A stretch of 64,000 nucleotides of DNA. It comes from Bradyrhizobium liaoningense (GTDB lineage: Bacteria > Pseudomonadota > Alphaproteobacteria > Rhizobiales > Xanthobacteraceae). Each line of letters begins with the position of its first letter. Position 1 is the first letter of the stretch. The stretch lies in NCBI RefSeq assembly GCF_018130785.1, contig NZ_JAFCJT010000035.1, forward strand, positions 1 to 64,000. Direction: 5' to 3'. A program made the translations under genes and the position numbers. Positions 7,871 through 15,995 of this stretch are shown here, in pieces. The notes under the pieces were generated by a model that worked only from the letters and a program-made list of their open reading frames with translations, was not told where the DNA came from and did no database searches.

Positions 7871-8494
7871 CTACTTCGCCGCAGCGATCCAGTCGGTGGC
7901 CTTCACCCGCGCGACCAGTTTTGGCTGTCCTGACGGATCGGGCCTGTAGACGAACGCCTCGCCTTCCTGCACATCGCCGGCGTCCTTGCCGAAGGCGTCG
8001 GCAAAGTTGGTCTTGTGGGTGACCAGGAGGGTATCGGTTGCCCCGGACGGAGGCGTGTTGACGAGGTCGCGCACCGCGGCGCCCGCCTTGCGATTGGCGC
8101 CGCCCGGGTTCGCCATCGCCGATGCGCCGCCCCCACTGTCGGTCAATGCATCGACCGCCTGAACGTCCCGGCTGGACAACAGTTTTCCCGTCTCGACGGC
8201 GCGGTTGAGCTTGCTGGTGAGCACAAGACCGATGGGAATGCCGAGCTTCCTGACGGCCCGGCCGACGTCCGCAGCCATCTCGCGCCCGTTCGCGCTGAGC
8301 TGACGCTGCGCCGTCATGTCGGTGAAGTTGAGGGGATAGACGTCCTTTTGACTGTCGTCCGTTGCGCCGTGGCGGAACATGATGACATAGCCACCGCCCC
8401 GGAGCTCGCTCACCAGCGCATCGGTATCGACCGCTCCTGCCGGATGCAAAGGGACCAGAAAGACCAGGAGAGCGATGCAGGCAATCTTCCTCAT
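7871..8494 (-). CDS. Secreted histidine phosphatase family protein
   Basis: A 207-residue protein with a signal peptide (residues 1-21, LLVFLVPLHPAGA) and the histidine-phosphatase fold. The catalytic RHG motif is in YVIMFRHGATD (about residues 36-46) and the second histidine is in TLLVTHKTNFADAFG. SKLNRAVETGKLL carries the usual arginine. It would remove phosphate from a small molecule or peptide outside the cytoplasm; the substrate is unknown. It points against the surrounding TRAP and cou genes, so it interrupts that locus and is probably independent. Confidence 0.82.
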   Translation of the reverse strand: MRKIACIALLVFLVPLHPAGAVDTDALVSELRGGGYVIMFRHGATDDSQKDVYPLNFTDMTAQRQLSANGREMAADVGRAVRKLGIPIGLVLTSKLNRAVETGKLLSSRDVQAVDALTDSGGGASAMANPGGANRKAGAAVRDLVNTPPSGATDTLLVTHKTNFADAFGKDAGDVQEGEAFVYRPDPSGQPKLVARVKATDWIAAAK

Positions 8495-8717
8495 TGCACA
8501 CCTCCGATGAGCCGGCCATCAATCCACGCACCCAAATGCCCGCGGCGGCGCCGAAAAGCTTTGCCGGGCGCTTGCGGTTTCCTTGATTGTTGCTCCAGAT
8601 TCGCCCTTTTCGGCGGCGAGGCCCGCGGTCAGCAACCCTGAATCCGCCTTTGACGCAAAGCTCGGCTGGTTTCAGGATGGTCCGGCGCAAGGTTGTGCAG
8701 ACCACGGGAGTCCCACC

Positions 8718-9398
8718 ATGTCTCTTATGGCTTCCAGCGAACCAGCTCCCCGACACACCTTCGACTCCGCCGAAATGGGCGCCATCGCTCATCTCTACCG
8801 CGGCGAGGTCTATCGATCGACGATCTGGCGAACGCGGCTCGACAACACGACCAATTGGGCGATCGTCACGATGGGCATCGCACTGTCGACGACCTTTTCG
8901 AGCCCGGAGGCTTCGCCTCTGCCGCTCGTACTCGTCGGACTGCTCCTTGCCGTATTCCTTGGTATGGAGGCGCGGCGTTATCGCTATTTCAATGTCTGGC
9001 GTGCCCGGGCTCGTTGGCTGGAGAGGAATTTCTATGCGCCAATCTTCACCGGTGAAGCGCACGATGACAGCTGGAAGGATGTTCTCGCGCGCGACTATAC
9101 TGCGCCCCGCCATCACATTTCGTTTGTCCGCGCGGCCGGACGGCGGTTGCGTCGCAATTACGTCTGGATCCTCGCCATCCAGGCAACCGCCTATTACGGC
9201 AAGATTGCAATCCATCCGACGCCTGCGTTGACCTTGACGGAACTTATTGATCGCGCCGCCGTCGGACCGATTCCCGGCTGGATCGTTCTGATCATGGGCT
9301 TTGCCTACAATTTCGGGTGGCTGGCGTTCGCGCTCGGCACGATGTGGCTCGACCAACGCGAGCACGGGACCAAGGGCGACCAGGTAGCGATGGGTTGA
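8718..9398 (+). CDS. DUF2270 family integral membrane protein
   Basis: A 226-residue predicted inner-membrane protein. FDSAEMGAIAHLYRGEVYRS begins the conserved region, followed by two close hydrophobic segments (WAIVTMGIALSTTF and LVLVGLLLAVFLGMEARRYR, residues ~48-85) and a last one near residues 188-212. The family is annotated as predicted integral membrane proteins of unknown function. The ATG at 8718 is used because residues before it look unlike the family; a second ATG three codons on is possible. The 223-base gap to the divergent phosphatase gene holds the promoters of both. Confidence 0.75.
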   Translation: MSLMASSEPAPRHTFDSAEMGAIAHLYRGEVYRSTIWRTRLDNTTNWAIVTMGIALSTTFSSPEASPLPLVLVGLLLAVFLGMEARRYRYFNVWRARARWLERNFYAPIFTGEAHDDSWKDVLARDYTAPRHHISFVRAAGRRLRRNYVWILAIQATAYYGKIAIHPTPALTLTELIDRAAVGPIPGWIVLIMGFAYNFGWLAFALGTMWLDQREHGTKGDQVAMG

Positions 9399-9494
9399 TG
9401 ACGCGGAGCGGTTACCCGTTCCTGGGGGAGCCGAGACGAGTGTAGCGGCCCCGCCGTCAGGGAGGACTGCTCCGTCTTGACTCCCCCAAAATTC

Positions 9495-9509
9495 GTTATA
9501 CAACATAAC
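9495..9509. promoter_or_regulatory. Palindrome upstream of couA (candidate MarR-type operator)
   Basis: GTTAT-acaac-ATAAC is a perfect 5-bp inverted repeat 20 bases upstream of the couA start, in a clearly AT-rich patch of an otherwise GC-rich region. It resembles the palindrome before pobA. Confidence 0.55.
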
Positions 9510-9528
9510 TATTCTAACAAGGACGCAA

Positions 9529-10338
9529 ATGACACAGGGAAACGCCGAGACCGCTGACGCGGGCGCCTCCGGGCTTTTGAGGATCGAGCGGGCGGACCGG
9601 GTTCTGACCGTGGGCCTGAACCGGCCGGCCAAGCGCAATGCGCTCAATGACGGCATTATCCTCGAAATCGGCGAGTGCTTTGCGTCCCTGCCCGAGGATA
9701 TCGGCGCTGTCGTCATCCACGGCATCGGCGATCATTTCTCCAGCGGTCTCGACCTCTCCGAGCTCCAGGACCACGACGCGACCGGCGGCCTTCTCCATTC
9801 CCAGATGTGGCACCGGGTGTTCGACCGCATCCAGTACAGCCGCGTGCCCGTCATCGCGGCGCTGAAGGGCGCCGTGATCGGCGGCGGGCTCGAGCTTGCC
9901 TGCGCCGCCCATATCCGCGTCGCCGAGCCCTCGACCTATTTCGCGCTGCCGGAAGGGCAGCGCGGCATCTTCGTCGGCGGCGGCGGCTCGGTGCGGCTGC
10001 CGCGGCTGATCGGCGTCGCCAGGATGATGGACATGATGCTGACCGGCCGCGTCTATAGCGCGACCGAAGGCGCCTCCTACGGCTTTGCGCAATATGTGAC
10101 GGAGGCCGGCAACGGGCTCGGCAAGGCGCTGGAGCTTGCGACCAAGGTTGCCTCCAACGCGCCGCTGACGAACTTCGCCGTGCTCCAGGCGCTGCCGATG
10201 ATCGCGGAGGCCAATCCGCAGGCCGGCCTGTTGATGGAATCGCTGATGGCGACGGTGGCGCAGAGCGACAAAGAGGCAAAACGCAGGATCCGCGAATTCC
10301 TCGAGCACAAGACCGCCAAGGTGAAGCCGAAGTCATGA
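9529..10338 (+). CDS. couA: Crotonase: hydroxycinnamoyl-CoA hydratase/lyase-like enzyme (CouA-like)
   Basis: A 269-residue crotonase-fold enzyme. The oxyanion-hole segments are HFSSGLDLSEL and LKGAVIGGGLELACAAHIRV, and both acidic positions used by hydratases are present: the glutamate in GGGLELA and the one in FALPEGQRGIFVGGG. In the coumarate/ferulate pathway this enzyme hydrates the CoA ester of the cinnamic acid and may cleave it to the benzaldehyde and acetyl-CoA. Its stop overlaps the start of the CoA ligase gene (ATGA), so the two are translated together. It could instead be a plain enoyl-CoA hydratase of a beta-oxidative branch, which the SDR and thioesterase genes downstream would fit. 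Confidence 0.8.
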   Translation: MTQGNAETADAGASGLLRIERADRVLTVGLNRPAKRNALNDGIILEIGECFASLPEDIGAVVIHGIGDHFSSGLDLSELQDHDATGGLLHSQMWHRVFDRIQYSRVPVIAALKGAVIGGGLELACAAHIRVAEPSTYFALPEGQRGIFVGGGGSVRLPRLIGVARMMDMMLTGRVYSATEGASYGFAQYVTEAGNGLGKALELATKVASNAPLTNFAVLQALPMIAEANPQAGLLMESLMATVAQSDKEAKRRIREFLEHKTAKVKPKS

Positions 10339-12218
10339 GCGCGCAGCCGTCCTCTTCCAGCATGGAGCGCGGCGCGAGCACTTCCCCGCTGCGGCCCATT
10401 TCGTTCGGCGATCCCGTCGTCAACATCGAGCGGCGCGACGACGGCACGATTTACCTGCGGCCCAGGCAGCCGCTCGGCGACTATCCGGTCCGCCTCACCG
10501 ACCGCCTGCATCATTGGGCGAATACGACGCCGGATCGCGTCTTCATGGCCGAGCGCGAAGGCGGCCGCGGCTGGCGCAAGATCACTTACGCCGAGCTGCT
10601 CGCCGCAAGCCGGCACATTGCTTCCGGCCTGATTGCGCGCGGCCTGTCGGCGGAGCGGCCGGTCGTCATCCTGTCAGGCAATTCGATCGACCACGCGCTG
10701 CTGGCGTTCGGCGCGTTCTATGCCGGAATTCCGTTCTGCCCGGTGTCGCCGGCCTATTCGCTGGTGTCGAAGGATTACGGCAAGCTCTCTTACCTGATGA
10801 AGCTGCTGACGCCGGGCCTCGTCTTCGCCGAGGACGCCGGCAAGTTCGCGGACGCGCTCGCCGCCAATGTCTCTGATGGCACCGAGATCGCCGCGTCCTG
10901 GGGCAGCGTGCCGGGCCGCGACGTCACCCTGCTCGCCGACCTCATGGCGACGCCGCTCCGCAGCGATCTCGACGCGCTGCATGAAAAAATCGGCCCCGAC
11001 ACGATCGCAAAGTTTTTGCTGACGTCGGGCTCGACCGGCAATCCCAAGGCCGTCATCAACACCCAGCGCATGATCTGCGCCAACCAGGTGATGCTGCGCG
11101 AGACGCTCGCGTTCCTCAAGGACGAGCCCCCGGTCATCATCGACTGGTTGCCCTGGAATCACACCTTTGGCGGCAACCACAATATCGGGCTGACGCTCTA
11201 CAATGGCGGCTCGATGTATCTGGACGCCGGCAAGCCGGTGCCTGGAGGCATCGAGGAGACCGTGCGCAATCTCCAGGAGATTTCGCCGACGGTCTATTTC
11301 AACGTCCCCAAGGGCTATGAGTCGCTGCTGCCGTATTTGCGCGACGACCAGGGCCTGCGCGCAAAGTTCTTCGACCGGCTGCACGCGATGTTCTTCTCGG
11401 GCGCCGCGCTGTCGCCGTTCGTCTGGAACAGCCTCGACGAGCTCGCGGTGAAGGAAAAAGGCTACCGCGTGCCGATGCTGACCGGCCTTGGCGCGACCGA
11501 GACCGCGCCGTTCTTCATGTCGGTCAATCCGCGCACCAGCCGCTCCGGCCATGTCGGGTTGCCCGTGTCGGGCAATGACGCCAAGCTGGTGCCGAACAAC
11601 GGCAAGATGGAAGTGCGCGCCAAGGGGCCGAACGTGATGCCCGGCTATTGGCGCCAGCCCGACATCACCGCAAAATCCTTCGACGAGGAAGGATTTTACA
11701 AGATGGGCGACGCGCTCAAGCCCGTCGATCCCGACGATCTCAACGCCGGCTTCGATTTCGACGGCCGCGTCAGCGAGGACTTCAAGCTCGGCAGCGGCAC
11801 CTGGGTCAGCGTCGGCCCGCTGCGTGCGCGCTTCGTCGCGGCCTGCGCGCCGCTGGTGCGCGACGTCGTCATCGCCGGCATCAACCGCGACGAGATCTCC
11901 GCGCTGGTGCTGCTCGATCTCGACGGCTGCCGGCTGATCAACCCGACGCTGCCGGCCGACGATCTCACCGTCACCGCCCGCGACCGGCTGGTACGTGAAG
12001 CCTTCCGCGAGCGCCTGACGCGCTTCCTCAGCCAGGCCACCGGTTCCTCGACGCGGATCACGCGCGCGATCCTGCTGGATACGCCGCTCTCGATCGACAA
12101 GGGCGAAGTCACCGACAAGGGCTCGATCAACCAGCGCGCGGTGCTGGAGCATCGCGGCGCGCTGATCGAAGAGCTCTATGCTGCCAATCCATCGGACCGT
12201 GTGATATCGGTCGGTTAA
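10335..12218 (+). CDS. couB: Feruloyl/p-coumaroyl-CoA synthase (AMP-forming)
   Basis: A 627-residue adenylate-forming ligase of the feruloyl-CoA synthase subfamily, which is longer than ordinary acyl-CoA ligases. The ATP-binding loop is LLTSGSTGNPKAVINT (about residues 231-246), then WLPWNHTFGGNHNIG, the adenine region TGLGATETAPFF, and the hinge region DGRVSEDFKLGSGTWVS. The C-terminal lysine region is DKGEVTDKGSINQR. It joins ferulate, p-coumarate or caffeate to CoA at the expense of ATP in the cytoplasm, the committing step of side-chain removal. The coupled crotonase gene upstream and the aromatic-acid binding proteins around it support this substrate class. Confidence 0.9.
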   Translation: MSAQPSSSSMERGASTSPLRPISFGDPVVNIERRDDGTIYLRPRQPLGDYPVRLTDRLHHWANTTPDRVFMAEREGGRGWRKITYAELLAASRHIASGLIARGLSAERPVVILSGNSIDHALLAFGAFYAGIPFCPVSPAYSLVSKDYGKLSYLMKLLTPGLVFAEDAGKFADALAANVSDGTEIAASWGSVPGRDVTLLADLMATPLRSDLDALHEKIGPDTIAKFLLTSGSTGNPKAVINTQRMICANQVMLRETLAFLKDEPPVIIDWLPWNHTFGGNHNIGLTLYNGGSMYLDAGKPVPGGIEETVRNLQEISPTVYFNVPKGYESLLPYLRDDQGLRAKFFDRLHAMFFSGAALSPFVWNSLDELAVKEKGYRVPMLTGLGATETAPFFMSVNPRTSRSGHVGLPVSGNDAKLVPNNGKMEVRAKGPNVMPGYWRQPDITAKSFDEEGFYKMGDALKPVDPDDLNAGFDFDGRVSEDFKLGSGTWVSVGPLRARFVAACAPLVRDVVIAGINRDEISALVLLDLDGCRLINPTLPADDLTVTARDRLVREAFRERLTRFLSQATGSSTRITRAILLDTPLSIDKGEVTDKGSINQRAVLEHRGALIEELYAANPSDRVISVG

Positions 12219-12243
12219 GAAACCATCGCTACAGGAGAACGCC

Positions 12244-13005
12244 ATGTTGTTGAAGGATCAGGCAGTCATCGTCACCGGCGGCGCATCGGGACTGGGCGCT
12301 GCGACCGCACGAAAACTGGCGGCGCAGGGCGCCAAGGTCGCGGTGTGCGACCTCAATGCCAAGCTCGCGGAGAGCGTTGCCGCCGAGATCAAGGGCGTCG
12401 CCGTGACCTGCGACGTCTCCGATGCCGCCTCGGCTGAGGCTGCGATCGCGCAGGCAAGCAAGGCGCATGGCCCTGCGCGCGTGCTGGTCAATTGCGCCGG
12501 CATCGGCGTCGCCAAGCGCGTGGTCGGCCGCGATGGTCCGATGGCGCTCGCCGATTTCGACAAGGTGATCAAGGTCAACCTCATCGGCACCTTCAACATG
12601 CTGCGCCTCGCCGCGACCGAGATGTCCAAGCTCGAGCCGCAGCCGACCGGCGAGCGCGGCGTCATCATCAACACCGCGTCCGTTGCCGCCTATGACGGCC
12701 AGATCGGCCAGTCGGCCTATTCGGCCTCCAAGGGCGGCATCGTCGGCATGACGCTACCGATCGCGCGCGAGCTCGCGCAGTTCGGCGTCCGTGTGCTGAC
12801 CATCGCGCCCGGCCTGTTCCTGACGCCGCTGCTCGCCAACCTGCCGCAGGAAGCCCAGGACTCGCTCGCCGCCGCGATCCCGTTCCCGCGCCGGCTCGGC
12901 CACGCCGACGAGTTCGCAGCGCTCGCGCTGCACATGGTCGAGAATTCGTACCTGAACGGCGAAGTGGTGCGCCTCGACGGCTCGCTGCGCATGGCGCCGA
13001 AGTAA
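12244..13005 (+). CDS. SDR dehydrogenase, HSD10-like 3-hydroxyacyl-CoA dehydrogenase
   Basis: A 253-residue classical short-chain dehydrogenase. The NAD-binding motif is VTGGASGLGAATARKLA near the N-terminus, NCAGIG is the NAG-type motif, and the catalytic set is the serine in IINTASVAAYDG and the YSASK tetrad segment. The sequence pattern, including FPRRLGHADEFAALALHMVENSYLNGEVVRLDG, is like type-2 3-hydroxyacyl-CoA dehydrogenases (HSD10/ScuI-like). In this operon it could oxidise the 3-hydroxy-phenylpropanoyl-CoA made by the crotonase, giving a beta-oxidative route. It follows couB by 25 bases with a clear AGGAG ribosome site. Confidence 0.85.
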   Translation: MLLKDQAVIVTGGASGLGAATARKLAAQGAKVAVCDLNAKLAESVAAEIKGVAVTCDVSDAASAEAAIAQASKAHGPARVLVNCAGIGVAKRVVGRDGPMALADFDKVIKVNLIGTFNMLRLAATEMSKLEPQPTGERGVIINTASVAAYDGQIGQSAYSASKGGIVGMTLPIARELAQFGVRVLTIAPGLFLTPLLANLPQEAQDSLAAAIPFPRRLGHADEFAALALHMVENSYLNGEVVRLDGSLRMAPK

Positions 13006-13030
13006 CTTCGTAAAGCGAGGCGCGCAACGC

Positions 13031-13450
13031 ATGTTCGTGAACCGGCGCGACGTCCAGATCCAGTGGGGCGACTGCGACCCCGCCAACATCGTCTACTACC
13101 CGCGTTATTTCGCGATGTTCGACGATTCGACCTCCACCCTGTTCGAGGTCGCCGGGTTCTCCAAGCAGGATCTGGTCCGCAAATACGGCCTGGTGGGCAT
13201 CCCCATGGTCGATACGAGGTCCAAGTTCTACATCCCCTCGACCTATGGCGACTGGATCACCATCGAGACGAAGATCGAGAGCATCAAGCGCTCGAGCTTC
13301 GAGGTGAAGCACAACGTCTACAAGGGCGAGGCGCTGGCGATCGAGGGTTTTGAGACCCGCGTCCTGGTCGGCCGCGATCCCGTTAACCCCGAGAAGCTGA
13401 AATCGGCACCGTTTCCTGCGGAAATGGTAGCCAAATTCACGGGGAGCTAG
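13031..13450 (+). CDS. 4-Hydroxybenzoyl-CoA thioesterase-type hotdog enzyme
   Basis: A 139-residue hotdog protein of the 4HBT/YbgC group. QWGDCDPANIVYYPRYFAMF near residues 11-30 contains the catalytic aspartate and the tyrosine-rich helix of 4-hydroxybenzoyl-CoA thioesterases, and RSSFEVKHNVYKGEALAIEG forms the central strands. It would release 4-hydroxybenzoate (or the methoxylated analogue) from its CoA ester in the cytoplasm, which is the substrate of pobA at the other end of the locus. It starts 25 bases after the SDR gene and is followed by the binding-protein gene, so all five genes are probably one operon. Confidence 0.85.
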   Translation: MFVNRRDVQIQWGDCDPANIVYYPRYFAMFDDSTSTLFEVAGFSKQDLVRKYGLVGIPMVDTRSKFYIPSTYGDWITIETKIESIKRSSFEVKHNVYKGEALAIEGFETRVLVGRDPVNPEKLKSAPFPAEMVAKFTGS

Positions 13451-13540
13451 GTCCGGAGCTAAATCGCCGCATCACCAAAAGAGGGGGCTGAATTACCCCC
13501 CGATTTCTGCTTTCAAAGAAACACGTCAAGGGAGGAATAG

Positions 13541-14692
13541 ATGAAACGCTTTTACCTGACCGCCGCCATCACCGCGGCAACGCTTGCTCTGCCGGCGCTG
13601 CCTGCACTGGCCCAGACCAGCGAAATCACCATCGGCATCACCACCACCACGACCGGCCCGGGCGCAGCGCTCGGCATTCCCGAGCGCAACGCGCTGGAAT
13701 TCGTGCCGAAGGAGATCGGCGGCGTGCCGCTGAAGGTGATCGTGCTCGACGACGGCGGCGATCCCACCACGGCGACCACCAACGCGCGCCGCTTCGTCAC
13801 CGAATCCAAGGCCGACATCATCATGGGCTCGGCGCTGACGCCGCCGACCATCGCGGTCTCCAACGTCGCCAACGAGGCCGGCATTCCGCATTTCGGCCTG
13901 GCGCCGTTCCCGATCACGCCCGAACGCATGAAGTGGTCGGTCGCGATGCCGCAGCCGATCCCGATCGTGGGCAAGGTGCTGTACGACCACATGAAGTCGA
14001 AGGGCGTGAAGACCGTCGGCTATATCGGATATTCCGACTCCTATGGTGACCTCTGGTTCAACGACCTGAAGGCCCAGGCGGTGCCGATGGGCATGACCAT
14101 CGCCGATGAGGAGCGCTTCGCCCGCCCGGATACGTCGGTGACCGGACAGGTGCTGAAGCTCGTCGCCGCCAACCCCGACGCGATCCTGGTCGGCGCGTCC
14201 GGCACCGCGGCCGCGCTGCCGCAGACCGAGCTGCGCGAGCGCGGCTATCAGGGCCTGATCTACCAGACCCATGGTGCCGCCAGCATGGACTTCATCCGCA
14301 TCGCCGGCAAAGCAGCGGAAGGCGTGCTGATGGCCTCCGGTCCCGTCATGGACCCCGAGGACCAGCCGGACGAGGCCGCCACCAAGAAGCCGGGCCTCGC
14401 GCTCAACACCGCCTATGAGGCCAAGTACGGCCCGAACAGCCGCAGCCAGTTCGCCGGTCATTCCTATGATGCGTTCGAGATCCTCAAGCGCATCATTCCG
14501 ACGGCACTGAAAACCGCGAAGCCCGGCACGCCGGAATTCCGCGAAGCGATCCGTCAGGCGCTGCTGTCGGAGAAGGAGCTGGCAGCGAGCCAGGGCGTCT
14601 ACAACTTCACTGAGAAGGACCGCTACGGCCTCGACGAGCGCTCGCGCATCCTGCTCACGGTGAAGAACGGCAAGTACACGCTGGTGAAGTAG
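13541..14692 (+). CDS. couP: Aromatic-acid ABC transporter periplasmic binding protein (CouP-like)
   Basis: A 383-residue LivK-type (type I) binding protein. Residues 1-24 are a signal peptide ending LPALAQ. SEITIGITTTTTGPGAALG starts the first lobe and QFAGHSYDAFEILKRI lies in the C-terminal hinge region. It would bind a hydroxycinnamic or hydroxybenzoic acid in the periplasm. It follows the thioesterase gene by 90 bases with AAGGGAGGAA as ribosome site, and a strong terminator follows. No permease or ATPase gene is next to it; the only LivF-type sequence is the fragment at the left edge of the window. It therefore either uses proteins encoded elsewhere or shares that transporter. Confidence 0.82.
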   Translation: MKRFYLTAAITAATLALPALPALAQTSEITIGITTTTTGPGAALGIPERNALEFVPKEIGGVPLKVIVLDDGGDPTTATTNARRFVTESKADIIMGSALTPPTIAVSNVANEAGIPHFGLAPFPITPERMKWSVAMPQPIPIVGKVLYDHMKSKGVKTVGYIGYSDSYGDLWFNDLKAQAVPMGMTIADEERFARPDTSVTGQVLKLVAANPDAILVGASGTAAALPQTELRERGYQGLIYQTHGAASMDFIRIAGKAAEGVLMASGPVMDPEDQPDEAATKKPGLALNTAYEAKYGPNSRSQFAGHSYDAFEILKRIIPTALKTAKPGTPEFREAIRQALLSEKELAASQGVYNFTEKDRYGLDERSRILLTVKNGKYTLVK

Positions 14693-14716
14693 CACGGCGC
14701 CAATTTCGAGACGACG

Positions 14717-14749
14717 AGAGCCGGCCCATCGGGCCGGCTCTTTTGTTTT
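14717..14749 (+). terminator. Rho-independent terminator of the cou operon
   Basis: AGAGCCGGCCC-atc-GGGCCGGCTCT is a perfect 11-bp stem followed by TTTGTTTT, 24 bases after the couP stop. Confidence 0.92.
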
Positions 14750-14824
14750 GGCTGCCAGATTCAAATTGCAGTTGAGGCCGTCGAAGCTTCAGTGCCCCAC
14801 AAACGCGGGCTCTATGGCAGCGCC

Positions 14825-15553
14825 TCAGGCCGCCTGCCGCAGCGGGGTCCAGGCGAACTCAGGATAATAATTGTCCATCATGCGATCGACATAGGCGGTG
14901 AGATTCGCAAATCCCTCAGCACGCTGACGCAGTCCGGATTCGAAGAAGGGGGTCAGAATTCCGGCGAGCGCACCGAAGGTGGTGGCATCGACGCCGCAGG
15001 GCTTGTTGCCCATCAGGAACGATTTGTCGCCGAGCTGCACCGACAACGCGAACAGCGAACGCACCGCGAGATCGACGTCGTCATCGGGCCCGTGACGGCC
15101 GAGGCCGGAGAGCAGATAGTTCTCGGCGACACGGAATTGCGCATCCTCACGCAACTTTTCGCGATTGTGCTCCGGCGCGCCGTCGAAGAAATGCGCAGGA
15201 CCCTTGGCGAAGTTGACCGGATCAACCCAGCGCGCGCCGACCAGTGCCCAATAGACGTGATGCTCGATCATGCGCTCGAACGCCCAGGCCTGCGCACGCT
15301 CGGCCAGCGACAGCCCGGCGTCGAAATCGAAACCATAGCGGCGCTCGATGTGGGCGCGGATGAAGGTGGAATCGGCCACCGCCTCGCCGCCATCGTCGAT
15401 GAACGGCAGCTGCCCCTTGGGCGAGGCTGGCGGCATCGCGCGCTCCTTCCGGTAGGGCAGTCCCGCCATCTTGAGCTGCACCTCCGTCTTGGTGACGAAG
15501 GGGCTGATTTCAGGCAGGCCGAAGCCAGCGCCAAAGCCATAAAGCGTGATCAT
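14825..15553 (-). CDS. Glutathione S-transferase family protein
   Basis: A 242-residue protein of the GST superfamily. The N-terminal thioredoxin-like half starts ITLYGFGAGFGLPEISPF and includes KGQLPFIDDGGEAVADSTFI, where the cis-proline before FID and the ADST segment bind the glutathione gamma-glutamyl group. The helical half includes a large insertion around residues 110-140. This pattern is nearest to the FAXC/Tom37-like GST group, not to classical detoxifying GSTs. There is no signal peptide. The gene is preceded by three 15-base tandem repeats and probably has its own promoter there. The substrate is unknown. Confidence 0.82.
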   Translation of the reverse strand: MITLYGFGAGFGLPEISPFVTKTEVQLKMAGLPYRKERAMPPASPKGQLPFIDDGGEAVADSTFIRAHIERRYGFDFDAGLSLAERAQAWAFERMIEHHVYWALVGARWVDPVNFAKGPAHFFDGAPEHNREKLREDAQFRVAENYLLSGLGRHGPDDDVDLAVRSLFALSVQLGDKSFLMGNKPCGVDATTFGALAGILTPFFESGLRQRAEGFANLTAYVDRMMDNYYPEFAWTPLRQAA

Positions 15554-15571
15554 GCGAACTCTCTCCTGGAC

Positions 15572-15616
15572 CTGCGAAATTTGGGCTTGCGAAATCTGGA
15601 CTTGCGAAACTTTGAG
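15572..15616. repeat. Three tandem 15-base repeats upstream of the GST gene
   Basis: The units are CTGCGAAATTTGGGC (15572-15586), TTGCGAAATCTGGAC (15587-15601) and TTGCGAAACTTTGAG (15602-15616). They lie 19-63 bases upstream of the GST start on the minus strand and may affect promoter spacing or be a regulator array. Confidence 0.75.
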
Positions 15617-15621
15617 GGAAC

Positions 15622-15882
15622 CTAGTGACCGGCTGCTGCCACCATGGTGGCAGCAGCCGTGATATCTTCTGCGAAACGGGCCCCCCGCCAGGCGCGGGCC
15701 ATGACATGGCGGGCCAGCGCGTCCGCAGCCTGGGTCAGCAAGCGTGCCATCACGCTTGCGAGAGCAAATCGGAGGTCGACGGCCATGAGATCGAGCGAAA
15801 CGAGGCGGCCGAGCGCCCAGGCGGACCAGACCTGTGCCCGCAACATCGGAATCGCCGGGCCGAAATCGGTTGGAATGATCAT
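15622..15882 (-). CDS. Small hypothetical protein
   Basis: An 86-residue reading frame starting at ATG 15882, with AAGGGA 8 bases upstream. I do not recognise a family. The protein is rich in alanine and arginine (long runs of ALARHVMARAWRGARFA type), with possible amphipathic helices around residues 15-45 and 50-70 and no clear signal peptide. Third codon positions are GC-rich, as in real genes here. It is divergent from the YafY-type regulator at 15996 and may be its target. It may be a DUF of rhizobia, or a chance frame. Confidence 0.5.
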   Translation of the reverse strand: MIIPTDFGPAIPMLRAQVWSAWALGRLVSLDLMAVDLRFALASVMARLLTQAADALARHVMARAWRGARFAEDITAAATMVAAAGH

Positions 15883-15929
15883 GGACAAAATCCCTTCAGT
15901 CGATGTGTTGTCCCGGTATAGACACCCCC

Positions 15930-15953
15930 TGCTGCCAACATCCTGTCAGCAGC
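15930..15953. promoter_or_regulatory. Imperfect inverted repeat upstream of YafY-type regulator
   Basis: TGCTGCCA and TGTCAGCA arms separated by six bases (one mismatch) lie 43 bases before the regulator start. The TGNCA...TGTCA core resembles the perfect operator before the second regulator of the same family at 23531-23561. Confidence 0.35.
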
Positions 15954-15995
15954 AGCGCGCCATTTTCTGATCCGTCCCCCGATAAGAGAATCGTC

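Noticed and set aside
7836..9725. A 629-codon minus-strand frame
   Set aside because: Antisense to the DUF2270 gene and out of frame with the histidine phosphatase gene; no recognisable protein features.
10674..12245. A 523-codon minus-strand frame
   Set aside because: Antisense shadow of feruloyl-CoA synthase.
13468..13512. A hairpin gggggctgaattaccccc before couP as attenuator
   Set aside because: The stem is only about five pairs and has no U-run; too weak to call.
9529..14692. A CRISPR-like or novel defence system
   Set aside because: All genes in the locus have clear catabolic or transport families.
15622..15888. TTG start two codons upstream for the small hypothetical protein
   Set aside because: The ATG at 15882 has the better spaced ribosome site, so the longer form was not used.
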